From NCBI GenBank assembly GCA_004299235.1, contig SCQL01000027.1:1-64000 (forward strand): 64,000 nucleotides of DNA. Direction: 5' to 3'. Each line of letters begins with the position of its first letter. Position 1 is the first letter of the stretch. Shown here piece after piece: positions 34,612-43,488 of this stretch. The position numbers and the translations under genes are program-made. Below the pieces are notes generated by a model that was given only the letters and a program-made list of their open reading frames with translations, was not told the DNA's origin and made no database searches. The stretch comes from a bacterium (GTDB lineage: Bacteria > Chloroflexota > Dormibacteria > Dormibacterales > Dormibacteraceae).

Positions 34612-35100
34612 ATGAGAACACTGGATGTCGAGCGCCTCGCGGCCGGTGATTATGGCCTCATCAAGCCGCTTTTGGTCGAGCTCCACCTCGGCGAGCAGGT
34701 CCACTATTCGGACCATCCGCAGCTGAGTCGCGGCGAGATCGAGCACCACCTGGCGGACGTCCCGTCGGCGTTTCGGGGTGAGAACATCGTCTACGCCGTC
34801 CGCGACGAGGTGGGCGAGGTGATCGGCTTCTGCTGGATCGTCCTCTACGACCCGGGGACCGGGCTCGAGGGTGAGGTCGCCGAGGTTTACGTCGCCACCG
34901 AGCACCGTGGACGGGGCATCGGCGAGATGCTGCTCAAGCGGGCGGTGAAGCTGTTCCAGGAACGCCATGTCACGCTCGCCTACGTCTGGACGCGCCCGGA
35001 CAACGAGTCCGCGGTCCGCCTCTATCGATCGGCCGGCTTCCAGACCAGCCGGCAGCTGGTCATGACCTGGTACCCGACGGAGCCCTCTCGCAGCAGCTGA
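34612..35100 (+). CDS. GNAT family N-acetyltransferase
   Basis: 162 residues. The acetyl-CoA pyrophosphate loop reads HRGRGIGEML after strand EVAEVYVAT; motif B is NESAVRLYRSAGF. The closing strand ends VMTWYP. The substrate cannot be predicted. ATG start with leaderless-type box upstream; flanked by tRNA-Thr (opposite strand) and the HtrA-like gene. Confidence 0.87.
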   Translation: MRTLDVERLAAGDYGLIKPLLVELHLGEQVHYSDHPQLSRGEIEHHLADVPSAFRGENIVYAVRDEVGEVIGFCWIVLYDPGTGLEGEVAEVYVATEHRGRGIGEMLLKRAVKLFQERHVTLAYVWTRPDNESAVRLYRSAGFQTSRQLVMTWYPTEPSRSS

Positions 35101-35111
35101 CCCTCCCTTTC

Positions 35112-35117
35112 TACACT
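35112..35117 (+). promoter_or_regulatory. Putative -10 box TACACT
   Basis: Ten bases upstream of TTG 35128 of the HtrA-like gene. Confidence 0.35.
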
Positions 35118-35127
35118 TGCGGGTAGG

Positions 35128-36249
35128 TTGATCCCTCCAGGCGGCGACTTGCGCCCGAACGACTCAGAAACCTCCCGGCGCCGCCGCTCCGGCCCAATCG
35201 CGTTTGCCGCCGCCGGCCTGGCGTTGACGGCGCTGGTCGCCGCCGCCGTGACGCTTGGCGTGCTCCAGCTCCAATCACGTACCAACACCCAGCAGGTCAA
35301 CCTGCGTTCGGGCGTGACCATCTCCGAGGACTCCGCCATCGTCCAGGCGGCGGCCAAGGCCAGGCCGGCGGTCGTCAGCGTGGTCACGCAGCAGCAGCCC
35401 TTCCTGGTCCGCGGCTCCGGCTACCTCGCCACGAGCGACGGCTACATCGTCACCAACATCGGCGTCATCGCCGGGGCCGCCACGATGACCGTCCTGGTCG
35501 CGGACGACACCAAGCCGCGCGCCGCGCGTCTGGTCGACTACGACTGCGAAACCGGCGTGGCGGTGATCAAGGTCGATGACGTCAGCGGCCTCCCGACGCT
35601 TGCCTTCGCCGACCCGACCGCCCTCGTCCAGGGCCAGGTGATCGTCGCCGTCGGCGGTCCGCTGGAGGGCGGAGCGGTCACGCCCGGCCATGTGAGCGCC
35701 ATGCACCGGATGATCTCGGTCGCCGACCCGGTGGCCGCCGGCCACAAGCTGGAATTCAGCGACTCCATCGAGACCGATGCCGTCATCGACACCGGCGTCT
35801 CCGGCGGGCCGCTGCTCAATGTCGGCGGCCAGGTGATCGGCATCGCCATGGAGGCCCGGCCGCCGGCGGGACCGGCCGGCTTCGGGCTCAATGCCGCCGA
35901 CATCGTGGACGACGTGCAGCAGATCCTGCTGACGGGTCAGGTGGTCGTGGCCTCCCTTGGCGCCGCCAACACCGACCTCAGCGCCGGGATGGCCGAGCTG
36001 GCCGGGCTGCCAGAGGGCGGCGAGCTGCTGTCGGTCGACAAGGGCGGGCCGGCGGAGTCGGCCGGCCTTCAGCCCGGAGACGTCGTCACTCAGATCGATG
36101 ACGTCAAGCTCGACGGAGCGCATCCGCTGCGCCTCCTGCTTCGCTCACGCTTTCACCCCGGCCAGCGCGTCACGGTGACCTATTCGCGAGCGGGCGCCTC
36201 GGCGCAGATCCAGCTGACCCTGGCGGGGCAGCACCCGACGTGCGCATGA
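35128..36249 (+). CDS. HtrA/DegP-like membrane protein lacking catalytic His and Asp (probable pseudoprotease)
   Basis: 373 residues: cytoplasmic basic N-terminus, one transmembrane helix (about 22-45), trypsin-like domain (about 65-255), PDZ domain (about 265-368). The Ser motif is kept (GVSGGPL, Ser225). The His motif, normally TNxHVV, reads TNIGVI (Gly112), and the Asp motif, normally DLAVLK, reads GVAVIK (Gly143). Proteolysis by the usual triad is therefore unlikely; a binding or regulatory role is more plausible. TTG 35128 is used; TTG 35149 is an alternative. Its stop overlaps argS. Confidence 0.85.
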   Translation: MIPPGGDLRPNDSETSRRRRSGPIAFAAAGLALTALVAAAVTLGVLQLQSRTNTQQVNLRSGVTISEDSAIVQAAAKARPAVVSVVTQQQPFLVRGSGYLATSDGYIVTNIGVIAGAATMTVLVADDTKPRAARLVDYDCETGVAVIKVDDVSGLPTLAFADPTALVQGQVIVAVGGPLEGGAVTPGHVSAMHRMISVADPVAAGHKLEFSDSIETDAVIDTGVSGGPLLNVGGQVIGIAMEARPPAGPAGFGLNAADIVDDVQQILLTGQVVVASLGAANTDLSAGMAELAGLPEGGELLSVDKGGPAESAGLQPGDVVTQIDDVKLDGAHPLRLLLRSRFHPGQRVTVTYSRAGASAQIQLTLAGQHPTCA

Positions 36250-37928
36250 CGATGGACTCGGCGCGTGGCATCAGGGACCGGATCGCGGGCGCGCTCGAGG
36301 CCGCGGTGCGCGCGCTCGGTGTCCAAGGCGAGATCCCGGATCTCGAGCTCGGGCGCGCGAAGGGCAGCGACCGCGGGGAGTATGCGAGCCCGGCGGGGCT
36401 GAAGCTCGCCAGGCTGATGCGGCAGGCGCCGCCGCAGATAGCGGGCCGCCTGGCCGGCGCCATCGCCCTGCCGGACGGGGCGGCCGCCGTGGAGGCGGTC
36501 GGGGGTTATGTCAACTTCCGGCTGACGCCCGAGTGGCTCCAGCGATTGGTGGCCGAGGTGGCCGCGCACGGGCCGGGCTACGGCGCCTCCGGCACCGGCG
36601 AAGGCGAGCGCATCCAGGTGGAGTTCGGGAGCATCAACCCGACGGGACCGATGCACATCGGCCACGGTCGCGGTGTCATCCTCGGCGACTCGATCTCCCG
36701 CCTGCTCGAGTTCACCGGCCACGACGTCCAGCGCGAGTACTACGTCAACGACCAGAACACGCAGGCGCGCCTTTTCGGCGAATCCGTGTACGCGCGCCTC
36801 CATGGCGACGAGCCGCCTGAGCGCGGCTATGCCGGAGCGTATGTGGCCGAGCTTGCCGAGATGGCGCGCCGCGATCTGCCCGGAATCGACGCCCTGCCAC
36901 ACGCCGAAGCCGAGCCCAGGTTGCGCGGGTACGCGATCGCGGTGATGGTCGAGCGCATCCGGGCCAGCGTGGCCCGGCTCAACGTGCGTTACGACGAGTG
37001 GTTCCGCGAATCCGAGGTGTGGCAGCAGGGACTGGCGGAGCTGGCCATCGAGCGCCTGCGCGAGTCCGGCTATTTGAAAAAGCGCGACGGTGCGCTGTGG
37101 TTCGGGCCCGCCCTCGAGGAGGAGGACGGCCTGGTCGATCAGATGGTGTCGGAGGAGGAGGACCGGGTGGTCATCCGCTCGAACGGCGAGCCGACCTACT
37201 TCGCGTCAGACCTCGGTTACCTGCTGAGCCGCTTCGAGCGTCGGGCTTTCAACCGGGTGGTCGAGATCTGGGCCGCCGACCACCATGGCTATGTCTCGCG
37301 AATGAAGTCGGCCACCGCCGCCCTCGGCCTGGACCCGTCGAAGCTCGTGGTCATCCTGAATCAGATGGTCAACTTGCAAGAGGGCAAGATGTCCAAGCGC
37401 GCGGGCCGGTTCGTCACCCTCGACGAGCTCGTGGACCGGGTCGGTTCCGACGCCGTCCGTTACTTCTACCTCCTGCGCTCGCCGGACACCACCATCGAGT
37501 TCGACCTGGAGCTTGCGGTCACCCAGGGCAACGAGAACCCCGTGTACTACGCGCAATACGCGCACGCGCGGCTGGCCAACGTCGAGGCGACGGCAAGCGA
37601 GCGGCATCCGCGATTGCCGGAGCGGGCGGAGGTCTCGTTGCTCGTGCATCCATGGGAGCTCGACGTGGCTCGCCAGCTCGCGTTCTGGCCGGAGGTGGCC
37701 GCGGACGCCGCGCGGCTCCTCGAGCCGCACCGCATCCCGTACTACGTGCAGGACCTCGCCACCGCGGTGCACCGCTTCTATCACGCGGGCAACGAGACCA
37801 GCGACCATCGGGTGGTGGTCGACGACGAGGCGGTGACCCGAGCGCGCTTGGAACTGTGCCGGGCGGCGCGTCACACTTTGAAGACCGCGCTCGGCCTCAT
37901 GGGAGTCACCGCTCCCGACCGCATGTAA
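36246..37928 (+). CDS. argS: Arginyl-tRNA synthetase
   Basis: 560 residues. N-terminal Add-1 tRNA-binding domain (about 1-110), HIGH motif in NPTGPMHIGHGRG, KMSK motif in EGKMSKRAGRFV, and the C-terminal DALR anticodon-binding domain. All signatures are canonical. ATG 36246 overlaps the TGA of the HtrA-like gene (ATGA); GTG 36240 is also in frame. A TAAGGT box at the stop codon probably serves the next gene. Confidence 0.96.
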   Translation: MTMDSARGIRDRIAGALEAAVRALGVQGEIPDLELGRAKGSDRGEYASPAGLKLARLMRQAPPQIAGRLAGAIALPDGAAAVEAVGGYVNFRLTPEWLQRLVAEVAAHGPGYGASGTGEGERIQVEFGSINPTGPMHIGHGRGVILGDSISRLLEFTGHDVQREYYVNDQNTQARLFGESVYARLHGDEPPERGYAGAYVAELAEMARRDLPGIDALPHAEAEPRLRGYAIAVMVERIRASVARLNVRYDEWFRESEVWQQGLAELAIERLRESGYLKKRDGALWFGPALEEEDGLVDQMVSEEEDRVVIRSNGEPTYFASDLGYLLSRFERRAFNRVVEIWAADHHGYVSRMKSATAALGLDPSKLVVILNQMVNLQEGKMSKRAGRFVTLDELVDRVGSDAVRYFYLLRSPDTTIEFDLELAVTQGNENPVYYAQYAHARLANVEATASERHPRLPERAEVSLLVHPWELDVARQLAFWPEVAADAARLLEPHRIPYYVQDLATAVHRFYHAGNETSDHRVVVDDEAVTRARLELCRAARHTLKTALGLMGVTAPDRM

Positions 37929-37931
37929 GGT
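37926..37931 (+). promoter_or_regulatory. Putative -10 box TAAGGT
   Basis: Overlaps the argS stop codon; it would give a roughly 30-nt leader carrying AAGGAG for the metallo-hydrolase gene. Confidence 0.35.
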
Positions 37932-37957
37932 TCGGATTTCCCCCCACCGGCATTCAC

Positions 37958-37963
37958 AAGGAG
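37958..37963 (+). promoter_or_regulatory. Ribosome binding site AAGGAG deciding a TTG start
   Basis: Six bases before TTG 37970. The frame is open far upstream through argS, so this site is what defines the start. Confidence 0.65.
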
Positions 37964-37969
37964 AGAGAT

Positions 37970-38614
37970 TTGGACGTCACCTGGCTGGGACATGGCTGCT
38001 TTCGGCTGCGCGGCCGCGGCGCGGCAGTCGTGACCGACCCCTACCCGCCGGCGATCGGGCTCAAGCTGCAGCGGCTGGACGCCGACCTCGTGACGGTCAG
38101 CCATGAGCACGAGAACCACAACTACACCCAGATACTGCGCGACGCCTACGAGATCCGGGGGCCGGGCGAGTATGAGGTCGCGGGCATCAGCGTCATCGGC
38201 GTGCCCACCTATCACGACGCGGAGAAAGGCGCCAAGCAGGGTCGCAACACCATCTACCTGATCGAGATCGACGACGTGCGAGTGTGCCATCTCGGCGACC
38301 TCGGTCACCGACTCGACGACGCGGATGCCGAGGCCATCTCCGCGCCGGACGTGCTGCTCGTCCCGGTCGGCGGCCGCACCGCGATCAACGCCGCGGAGGC
38401 GGCGGAGGTGGTCCGCCAGCTCGAACCGCGCTACGTCGTGCCCATGCACTACGCCATCCCCGGGCTGAAGCTGGAGCTCGACACCATCGACCGGTTCCTC
38501 AAAGAGATGGGCGTGAAGCCGTCCGAGCCTCAGCCCAAGCTGTCCGTCATGGCCTCGTCGGGGGATTACGAGACCAAGGTCGTCGTCCTGGAGCCGAAAG
38601 TCGAACCCAGGTAA
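37970..38614 (+). CDS. Metallo-beta-lactamase-fold hydrolase (UlaG-like)
   Basis: 214 residues resembling the UlaG-like family of MBL-fold proteins. It begins LDVTWLGHGCFRLRG. The metal loop reads VTVSHEHENHNY (HxHxxxH; the usual Asp is Asn, as HENH) with later His in YHDAEKG, Asp in HLGDLGH and His in MHYAIPG. The MBL-fold metal site thus looks largely kept, with one Asp-to-Asn change. Substrate unknown. TTG start set by AAGGAG. Confidence 0.8.
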   Translation: MDVTWLGHGCFRLRGRGAAVVTDPYPPAIGLKLQRLDADLVTVSHEHENHNYTQILRDAYEIRGPGEYEVAGISVIGVPTYHDAEKGAKQGRNTIYLIEIDDVRVCHLGDLGHRLDDADAEAISAPDVLLVPVGGRTAINAAEAAEVVRQLEPRYVVPMHYAIPGLKLELDTIDRFLKEMGVKPSEPQPKLSVMASSGDYETKVVVLEPKVEPR

Positions 38615-38646
38615 GCGTCGCGCGTCCCGTCGCCCAGCCGACCCGG

Positions 38647-38652
38647 TAACAT
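38647..38652 (+). promoter_or_regulatory. Putative -10 box TAACAT for pyrG
   Basis: About 25 bases upstream of ATG 38678. The short leader carries GGAGG at 38668-38672. Confidence 0.4.
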
Positions 38653-38677
38653 GGTTAAAACCGCCCTGGAGGTCTGC

Positions 38678-40330
38678 ATGTCGAAGTACGTTTTCGTGAC
38701 CGGGGGTGTCGTCTCCTCGCTTGGGAAGGGCATCACGGCGGCGTCGATCGGGAACATCCTGAAAGCCCGCCACCTCACCGTCTCCCTCCAGAAGCTCGAC
38801 CCGTACCTGAACGTGGACCCCGGCACGATGAGCCCGTACCAGCACGGCGAGGTGTTCGTCACCGACGACGGCGCCGAGACCGACCTCGACCTCGGGCACT
38901 ACGAGCGCTTCGTCGACGAGAACCTGACCGTCGCCTCCAACGTCACCACCGGCAAGATCTACCAGGAGGTCATCGCGCGCGAACGTCGAGGCGACTACCT
39001 CGGCGCCACCGTGCAGGTCATCCCCCACGTCACCAACGTGATCAAGGAAAAGATCCTCCGGGCGTCACGCGACCCGCAGGCCGATGCCGTCGTGGTCGAG
39101 GTGGGAGGCACCGTCGGCGACATCGAGAGCCTTCCGTTCCTCGAGGCGATCCGCCAGCTGAAGAACGACCTCGGCCGGCAGAACGTCTTTTACGTTCACT
39201 GCTCGCTGGTCCCGGTCGTCCACGGCCAGGAGATGAAGACCAAGCCGACCCAGCACTCGGTCCATGCCCTGCGCGCCATCGGCATTCAGCCCGACGCCAT
39301 CATCTGCCGTTCTGAGATCGCGATCGACGCCGACCTCAAGGAGAAGATCGCGCTGTTCTGTGACGTGCCGCGCGAGGCAGTCGTCTCGGTGCCCGACGTC
39401 GAGTCGATCTACGAGGTGCCGCTCATGCTCGAGGCCGCCGGACTCGGGAAGGTCATGGCCAAGCACTTCGAGCTCGACGAGACGGCGCATCTGCCGGACC
39501 ACGGGCCGTGGATCCAGCTGGTCCACCGCATCAAGCATCCGCGCGCGACGGTGCCCGTCGCCCTGGTCGGCAAGTACGTGGCGCTGCCTGACGCTTACCT
39601 GAGCGTCATCGAGTCGCTGCGGCACGCCGGCATCCACCACGGCCTGGACATCGAGATCCGCTGGGTCTCATCCGAGAAGCTGGACGCCGGCGACACCTCG
39701 CCGCTGATGGGCGTCGCCGGCATCGTGGTGCCCGGTGGCTTCGGGTACCGCGGCATCGAAGGCAAGGTGCAGGCGTCGCGATATGCGCGCCACAACCGCA
39801 TCCCATACCTCGGCCTGTGCCTCGGCATGCAGTGCGCGGTCATCGACTTCGCGCGTGAGGTCCTCGACGCGCCGGACGCCAACTCCACCGAGTTCGCGGC
39901 CTTCACCTCGACGCCGGTCATCGACCTGATGCCCGAACAGAGGAATGTCGACCAGATGGGGGCTTCGATGCGGCTCGGCCTGTACCCGTGCAAGCTGCTG
40001 CCCGGCTCGCTGGCGCACAGGGCCTACGGCGAAGAGGTCGTTTACGAGCGGCACCGCCACCGCTTCGAGTTCAACAACGAGTACCGCGAGTCGATGGGCG
40101 AGGCGGGCATGGTTTTCAGCGGCGTTTCGCCGAACGGCCGGCTGGTCGAGATCGTCGAGCTGGCCGACCACCCATGGTTCGTCGCCAGCCAGTTCCATCC
40201 CGAGTTCCGCTCGCGTCCGAACCGCGCGCACCCGCTCTTCCGTGACTTCGTGCGTGCGGCCTTCCTGCAGAGCGGTATCGACCAGATGGAGCTTCGCCCG
40301 GCCGAGCTGCTGGAAGAGACCGACAGCTAG
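38678..40330 (+). CDS. pyrG: CTP synthase
   Basis: Amidates UTP to CTP with glutamine. 550 residues. Synthetase domain begins [17 protein letters not shown] (P-loop) and contains the [13 protein letters not shown] and [13 protein letters not shown] blocks; the class I glutaminase domain has the nucleophile Cys in LGLCLGMQ and the His/Glu pair in QFHPEF. ATG 38678 with GGAGG five bases upstream is preferred to the upstream ATG 38651. The GlpX-like gene follows after 3 bp. Confidence 0.97.
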   Translation: MSKYVFVTGGVVSSLGKGITAASIGNILKARHLTVSLQKLDPYLNVDPGTMSPYQHGEVFVTDDGAETDLDLGHYERFVDENLTVASNVTTGKIYQEVIARERRGDYLGATVQVIPHVTNVIKEKILRASRDPQADAVVVEVGGTVGDIESLPFLEAIRQLKNDLGRQNVFYVHCSLVPVVHGQEMKTKPTQHSVHALRAIGIQPDAIICRSEIAIDADLKEKIALFCDVPREAVVSVPDVESIYEVPLMLEAAGLGKVMAKHFELDETAHLPDHGPWIQLVHRIKHPRATVPVALVGKYVALPDAYLSVIESLRHAGIHHGLDIEIRWVSSEKLDAGDTSPLMGVAGIVVPGGFGYRGIEGKVQASRYARHNRIPYLGLCLGMQCAVIDFAREVLDAPDANSTEFAAFTSTPVIDLMPEQRNVDQMGASMRLGLYPCKLLPGSLAHRAYGEEVVYERHRHRFEFNNEYRESMGEAGMVFSGVSPNGRLVEIVELADHPWFVASQFHPEFRSRPNRAHPLFRDFVRAAFLQSGIDQMELRPAELLEETDS

Positions 40331-40333
40331 CAG

Positions 40334-41302
40334 GTGGAGCAGCAGAGAGGGGCGATCCCGTCGTTTCAGGCGCGCGCCGAGCTGTCGCTCGAGCTCGTGC
40401 ACGCCACGGAGGCGGCGGCGCTGGCCGCCGCGCGCCTGCTCGGCAAGGGCGATCCGGACCGGGTCAGCGAGGTCGCCGGAGAGGCGATGCGCGGCGTGCT
40501 CGAGGCCTCCAGCAGCTCGGGCACCGTCGTCCTCAGCCCGCGCAACGAGTCCTACCTCGCGCCGGGCACCGTCCTTGCCGGCGGCGACCGGCGGGTCGAC
40601 TTCGGGCTCTTTCCGGTCGAGGGGGCGAGCCAGGTCGCGCGCGGCGCCGCCAGCGCGGTTTCCGTGCTGGTCGCGGTCGAGCCGGGCGGCTTCGCCCAGC
40701 TGCCGGAGGTGTGGCATGTCGAGAAGATCGTCGCCGGCCCGGCGGCGCGCGGCGCGATCGATCTCGACGACCCGATCGCCGACAACCTTCGCCGCATCGC
40801 CTTCGCGCGCGACGCCCGCGTCCAGGACCTCACGGTGGCCATCCTCGACCGTCCCCGCCACCAGGACCTCATGGCCGAGGTCGCGGCCGCCGGCGCGCGA
40901 ATCCTCGCCCTCGGGGAGGGTGATTTCGCCGGCGCCGTCATGGCGGCCCTGCCCGGTACCGGGATCGACGCCGCGATCGGCATCGGCGACCTGCACGCAA
41001 CCCTGATCGCAGCCTGCGCGGTGCGGTGTCTGGGCGGTGAGCTGCAGGCGCGGCTGTGGCCCCGCAACGAGGAGGAGAGGCTCCTCATCGGGGACCAGGC
41101 GCCCCGGGTTTTCGGGGTTGCCGACCTGGCCCCGGCCGCCGAGGTCGCCGTCGCCATCACCGGCGTCAGTGGCGGCCAGCTCCTGCCGGGAGTGATGTTC
41201 GGGAGCGGCTACGCCGAAACCTCGTCGCTGCTCATGTCCAGCCGGCACGCCACCGTCCGGCGGCTGACCACCCGCCATCACGTGGCCGGGGACCCGAGCT
41301 AG
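40334..41302 (+). CDS. Class II fructose-1,6-bisphosphatase (GlpX) homologue with degenerate active site
   Basis: 322 residues aligning with GlpX over nearly its whole length: VHATEAAALAAAR, GKGD, EAMRGVLE, EKIVAGPAARGAIDL, TVAILDRPRH, CLGGELQARL. Three of the four metal-site motifs are replaced. GEGExDEAPML reads SPRNESYLAPGT (68-79), DPIEGT reads FPVEGA (93-98), and GGAPEG reads GDLHAT (218-223). Only the Asp in GKGD remains. The fold is probably kept but bisphosphatase activity is unlikely. It may have become a ligand sensor or regulator, possibly linked to pyrG beside it; this is inference. Confidence 0.85.
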   Translation: MEQQRGAIPSFQARAELSLELVHATEAAALAAARLLGKGDPDRVSEVAGEAMRGVLEASSSSGTVVLSPRNESYLAPGTVLAGGDRRVDFGLFPVEGASQVARGAASAVSVLVAVEPGGFAQLPEVWHVEKIVAGPAARGAIDLDDPIADNLRRIAFARDARVQDLTVAILDRPRHQDLMAEVAAAGARILALGEGDFAGAVMAALPGTGIDAAIGIGDLHATLIAACAVRCLGGELQARLWPRNEEERLLIGDQAPRVFGVADLAPAAEVAVAITGVSGGQLLPGVMFGSGYAETSSLLMSSRHATVRRLTTRHHVAGDPS

Positions 41303-41369
41303 CGGCAGGGCGGCACTCCGGCTGCCTGGATTAGGGAGCTCCGGGCCGGGGTATCACATACACGAGCAG

Positions 41370-42254
41370 ATGAACGATAAGGACGCCCTGACGCCGCCAC
41401 CGGGCGGGAGCTATATTCCCCCGCCCCCGAGCTTCCCTGTGTCCTCGGACATCCCGCCGCAGTCGCCGTACCACCACGCGCCGGCGCCGCCAAGCTCCAA
41501 CCGCGGCCTCATGGGCGGCCTGGGAGCCGTCCTCGCCGCGGCCTGGGCGTTCGTCAAGTTCGGGGGGATCCTGCTGTTCAAGATTCCGGCCCTGGGGACG
41601 CTGCTCTCGCTGGTGGTCAGCTTCGGCGGCTATGCGCTGTTCTACGGCCCCTGGTTCGCGGTCGGGCTGGTCGTGATGATCTTTGTGCACGAGATGGGAC
41701 ACGTGGTCGAGATCCGGCGCCAGGGCATGCAGGCGACGGCGCCGATCTTCATCCCGTTCATGGGCGCGGCCATCTTCCAGCGCTCACACCCCACCGACGC
41801 CCTCAAGCAGGCCCAGATCGGAATTGCGGGCCCCATCGCCGGCACCCTCGGCGCCACCGCCGCCTTCGTGCTCTACGGGTCGACGCACTCCCCGGTCCTG
41901 CTGCTCACGGCCCTCATCGGCTTCTACATCAACCTGTTCAACCTGATCCCGGTCTGGCAGCTGGACGGGGCGTGGATCCTCGCGCCGGTCTCGAAGTGGT
42001 TCCAGGTCGCGGGCTACGCGCTGATCGCGGCGGGCGCCCTGTTCCTGGGCTTCTTCAGCCCGCTGGTGATCATCATCGCCGTGCTCGGGATCCCGACTTT
42101 GATCCAGCGCTTCCGCGATGCCAACAACCCGTACTACACGTCGGTTTCCGCTCGCGGCCGGTGGGCCATGGGCGCCGCGTGGCTGGCCCTTGTCATCTAT
42201 CTCGGAGTCGCAAGCCTTCAGGCGAGCAGCTTGCTCGGTTCCTTCGCTCGCTAA
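41370..42254 (+). CDS. Site-2 protease-type membrane metalloprotease (M50)
   Basis: 294 residues. A Pro-rich cytoplasmic N-terminus (about 1-45) is followed by six or so helices. The zinc motif HEMGH is at residues 107-111 and the second motif, [10 protein letters not shown], lies two helices later. Intramembrane cleavage of regulators is the typical role; no substrate such as an anti-sigma factor is encoded nearby. The 67-bp gap upstream shows no clear promoter. Confidence 0.88.
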   Translation: MNDKDALTPPPGGSYIPPPPSFPVSSDIPPQSPYHHAPAPPSSNRGLMGGLGAVLAAAWAFVKFGGILLFKIPALGTLLSLVVSFGGYALFYGPWFAVGLVVMIFVHEMGHVVEIRRQGMQATAPIFIPFMGAAIFQRSHPTDALKQAQIGIAGPIAGTLGATAAFVLYGSTHSPVLLLTALIGFYINLFNLIPVWQLDGAWILAPVSKWFQVAGYALIAAGALFLGFFSPLVIIIAVLGIPTLIQRFRDANNPYYTSVSARGRWAMGAAWLALVIYLGVASLQASSLLGSFAR

Positions 42255-42257
42255 ACT
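42252..42257 (+). promoter_or_regulatory. Putative -10 box TAAACT for rpmE
   Basis: Overlaps the stop of the protease gene, 16 bases before TTG 42274; GGAG at 42265-42268 serves as ribosome binding site. Confidence 0.4.
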
Positions 42258-42273
42258 TTCCCATGGAGTTACT

Positions 42274-42483
42274 TTGAAAGCACAGATCCATCCCACCTAC
42301 TACGAGGACGCGGTCGTCACCTGCGTGTGCGGGAACACGTTCACGACCGGGTCGACGCGCAAAGAGCTCAAGACCGAGATCTGCTCCGTCTGCCACCCGT
42401 TCTTCACGGGCACCCAGCGGATCGTGGACACCGGCGGTCAGGTCGAGCGGTTCCGCAAGCGGGCTGCGAAGACCAGAGCGTAG
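42274..42483 (+). CDS. rpmE: Ribosomal protein bL31
   Basis: 69 residues, zinc-binding (C+) form: CVCGNTF and [10 protein letters not shown] supply four cysteines. Begins MKAQIHP, the family N-terminus, from a TTG with GGAG five bases upstream. Starts the conserved rpmE-DUF1385-prfA-prmC-tsaC-glyA run. Confidence 0.96.
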   Translation: MKAQIHPTYYEDAVVTCVCGNTFTTGSTRKELKTEICSVCHPFFTGTQRIVDTGGQVERFRKRAAKTRA

Positions 42484-43488
42484 ATGGCCGTCCCGGAGGT
42501 AACCGCTCCGGAGACGGGGACTCCGCCCCACAACCTGGCGCCGGAGGCCGCTCCCGCGCCCGCGGCCCAGGCGCCCCGGAGCTCGGGCGGCGGGGCCGAG
42601 CCGTTTTTCTATGGCGGCCAGGCGGTCATCGAGGGCGTGATGATGCGCGGCAAGCGTCACTACGCGGTCGCCGTGCGCCTGCTGAACACGCATGAGATCG
42701 TCGTCGACCGCGGTGAGCTGAAAGCGTCCATCTACGTCAACCCGATCTGGAAGCTGCCCTTCATTCGCGGCCTCGCCCTCATCGGAGAGCAGCTGCACCT
42801 CGGGATGAAGTCTTTGATGTGGTCGGCCAACATGGCGGCCGGCGCCCAGGACGTCGAGATCAGCAAGAAGGAGATCGGCGGCTCGGTCGCGGTCGCGGGC
42901 GTGTTCGCGCTGGCGATCTTCATCGGCCTGCCTCTGCTCCTGGCGAGCGTCGCGGTCCACCGCAGCGGCAGCTTTCTCTTCGTCCTGGTCGAGGGCTTGA
43001 TCCGCGTCGGCCTGGTCCTCGGCTACCTGTCCGCGATCGCCCTGCTGCCAGATGTGCGTCGCGTCTTCCAGTACCACGGGGCGGAGCACAAGACGATTAA
43101 CGCGTTCGAATCGGGATGGCCCATCGACGTTCCGTCCGTGCGCCGCGCCAGCACCCTTCACCCGCGCTGCGGGACAGGGTTCCTGCTCGTCGTTCTCGTC
43201 GTCAGCGTGATCGTCTTCAGCGCCGTGGCGATCTTTCACCCGAACTGGTTCTGGCTCGTGCTGAGCCGGCTGCTTGCGATTCCGATCATCGCGGGCGCCG
43301 GGTTCGAGCTCATCCGGTTCATGGCGCGCCACCGCCACCACCCCGTGGTGCGCGTCATGCTGCTGCCGGTGCTGGGGACGCAGAAGTTCACCACGCGTGA
43401 GCCCTCCGACGACATGCTCGAGGTTGCGATCACCGCCTTCAACAGCGCCCGCCAGGGTGAGGAGGACACCGCCGGAGCGGCGGCGTGA
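42484..43488 (+). CDS. DUF1385 family membrane protein
   Basis: 334 residues. A Pro/Ala-rich start is followed by the hallmark GGQAVIEGVMMRGKRHYAVAVR and about four transmembrane helices, with FQYHGAEHKTINAFE and HPRCGTGFLL between them. The family is a conserved neighbour of prfA in Gram-positives and Chloroflexi and is of unknown biochemical function. Start directly after the rpmE stop; the stop overlaps the prfA GTG. Confidence 0.9.
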   Translation: MAVPEVTAPETGTPPHNLAPEAAPAPAAQAPRSSGGGAEPFFYGGQAVIEGVMMRGKRHYAVAVRLLNTHEIVVDRGELKASIYVNPIWKLPFIRGLALIGEQLHLGMKSLMWSANMAAGAQDVEISKKEIGGSVAVAGVFALAIFIGLPLLLASVAVHRSGSFLFVLVEGLIRVGLVLGYLSAIALLPDVRRVFQYHGAEHKTINAFESGWPIDVPSVRRASTLHPRCGTGFLLVVLVVSVIVFSAVAIFHPNWFWLVLSRLLAIPIIAGAGFELIRFMARHRHHPVVRVMLLPVLGTQKFTTREPSDDMLEVAITAFNSARQGEEDTAGAAA

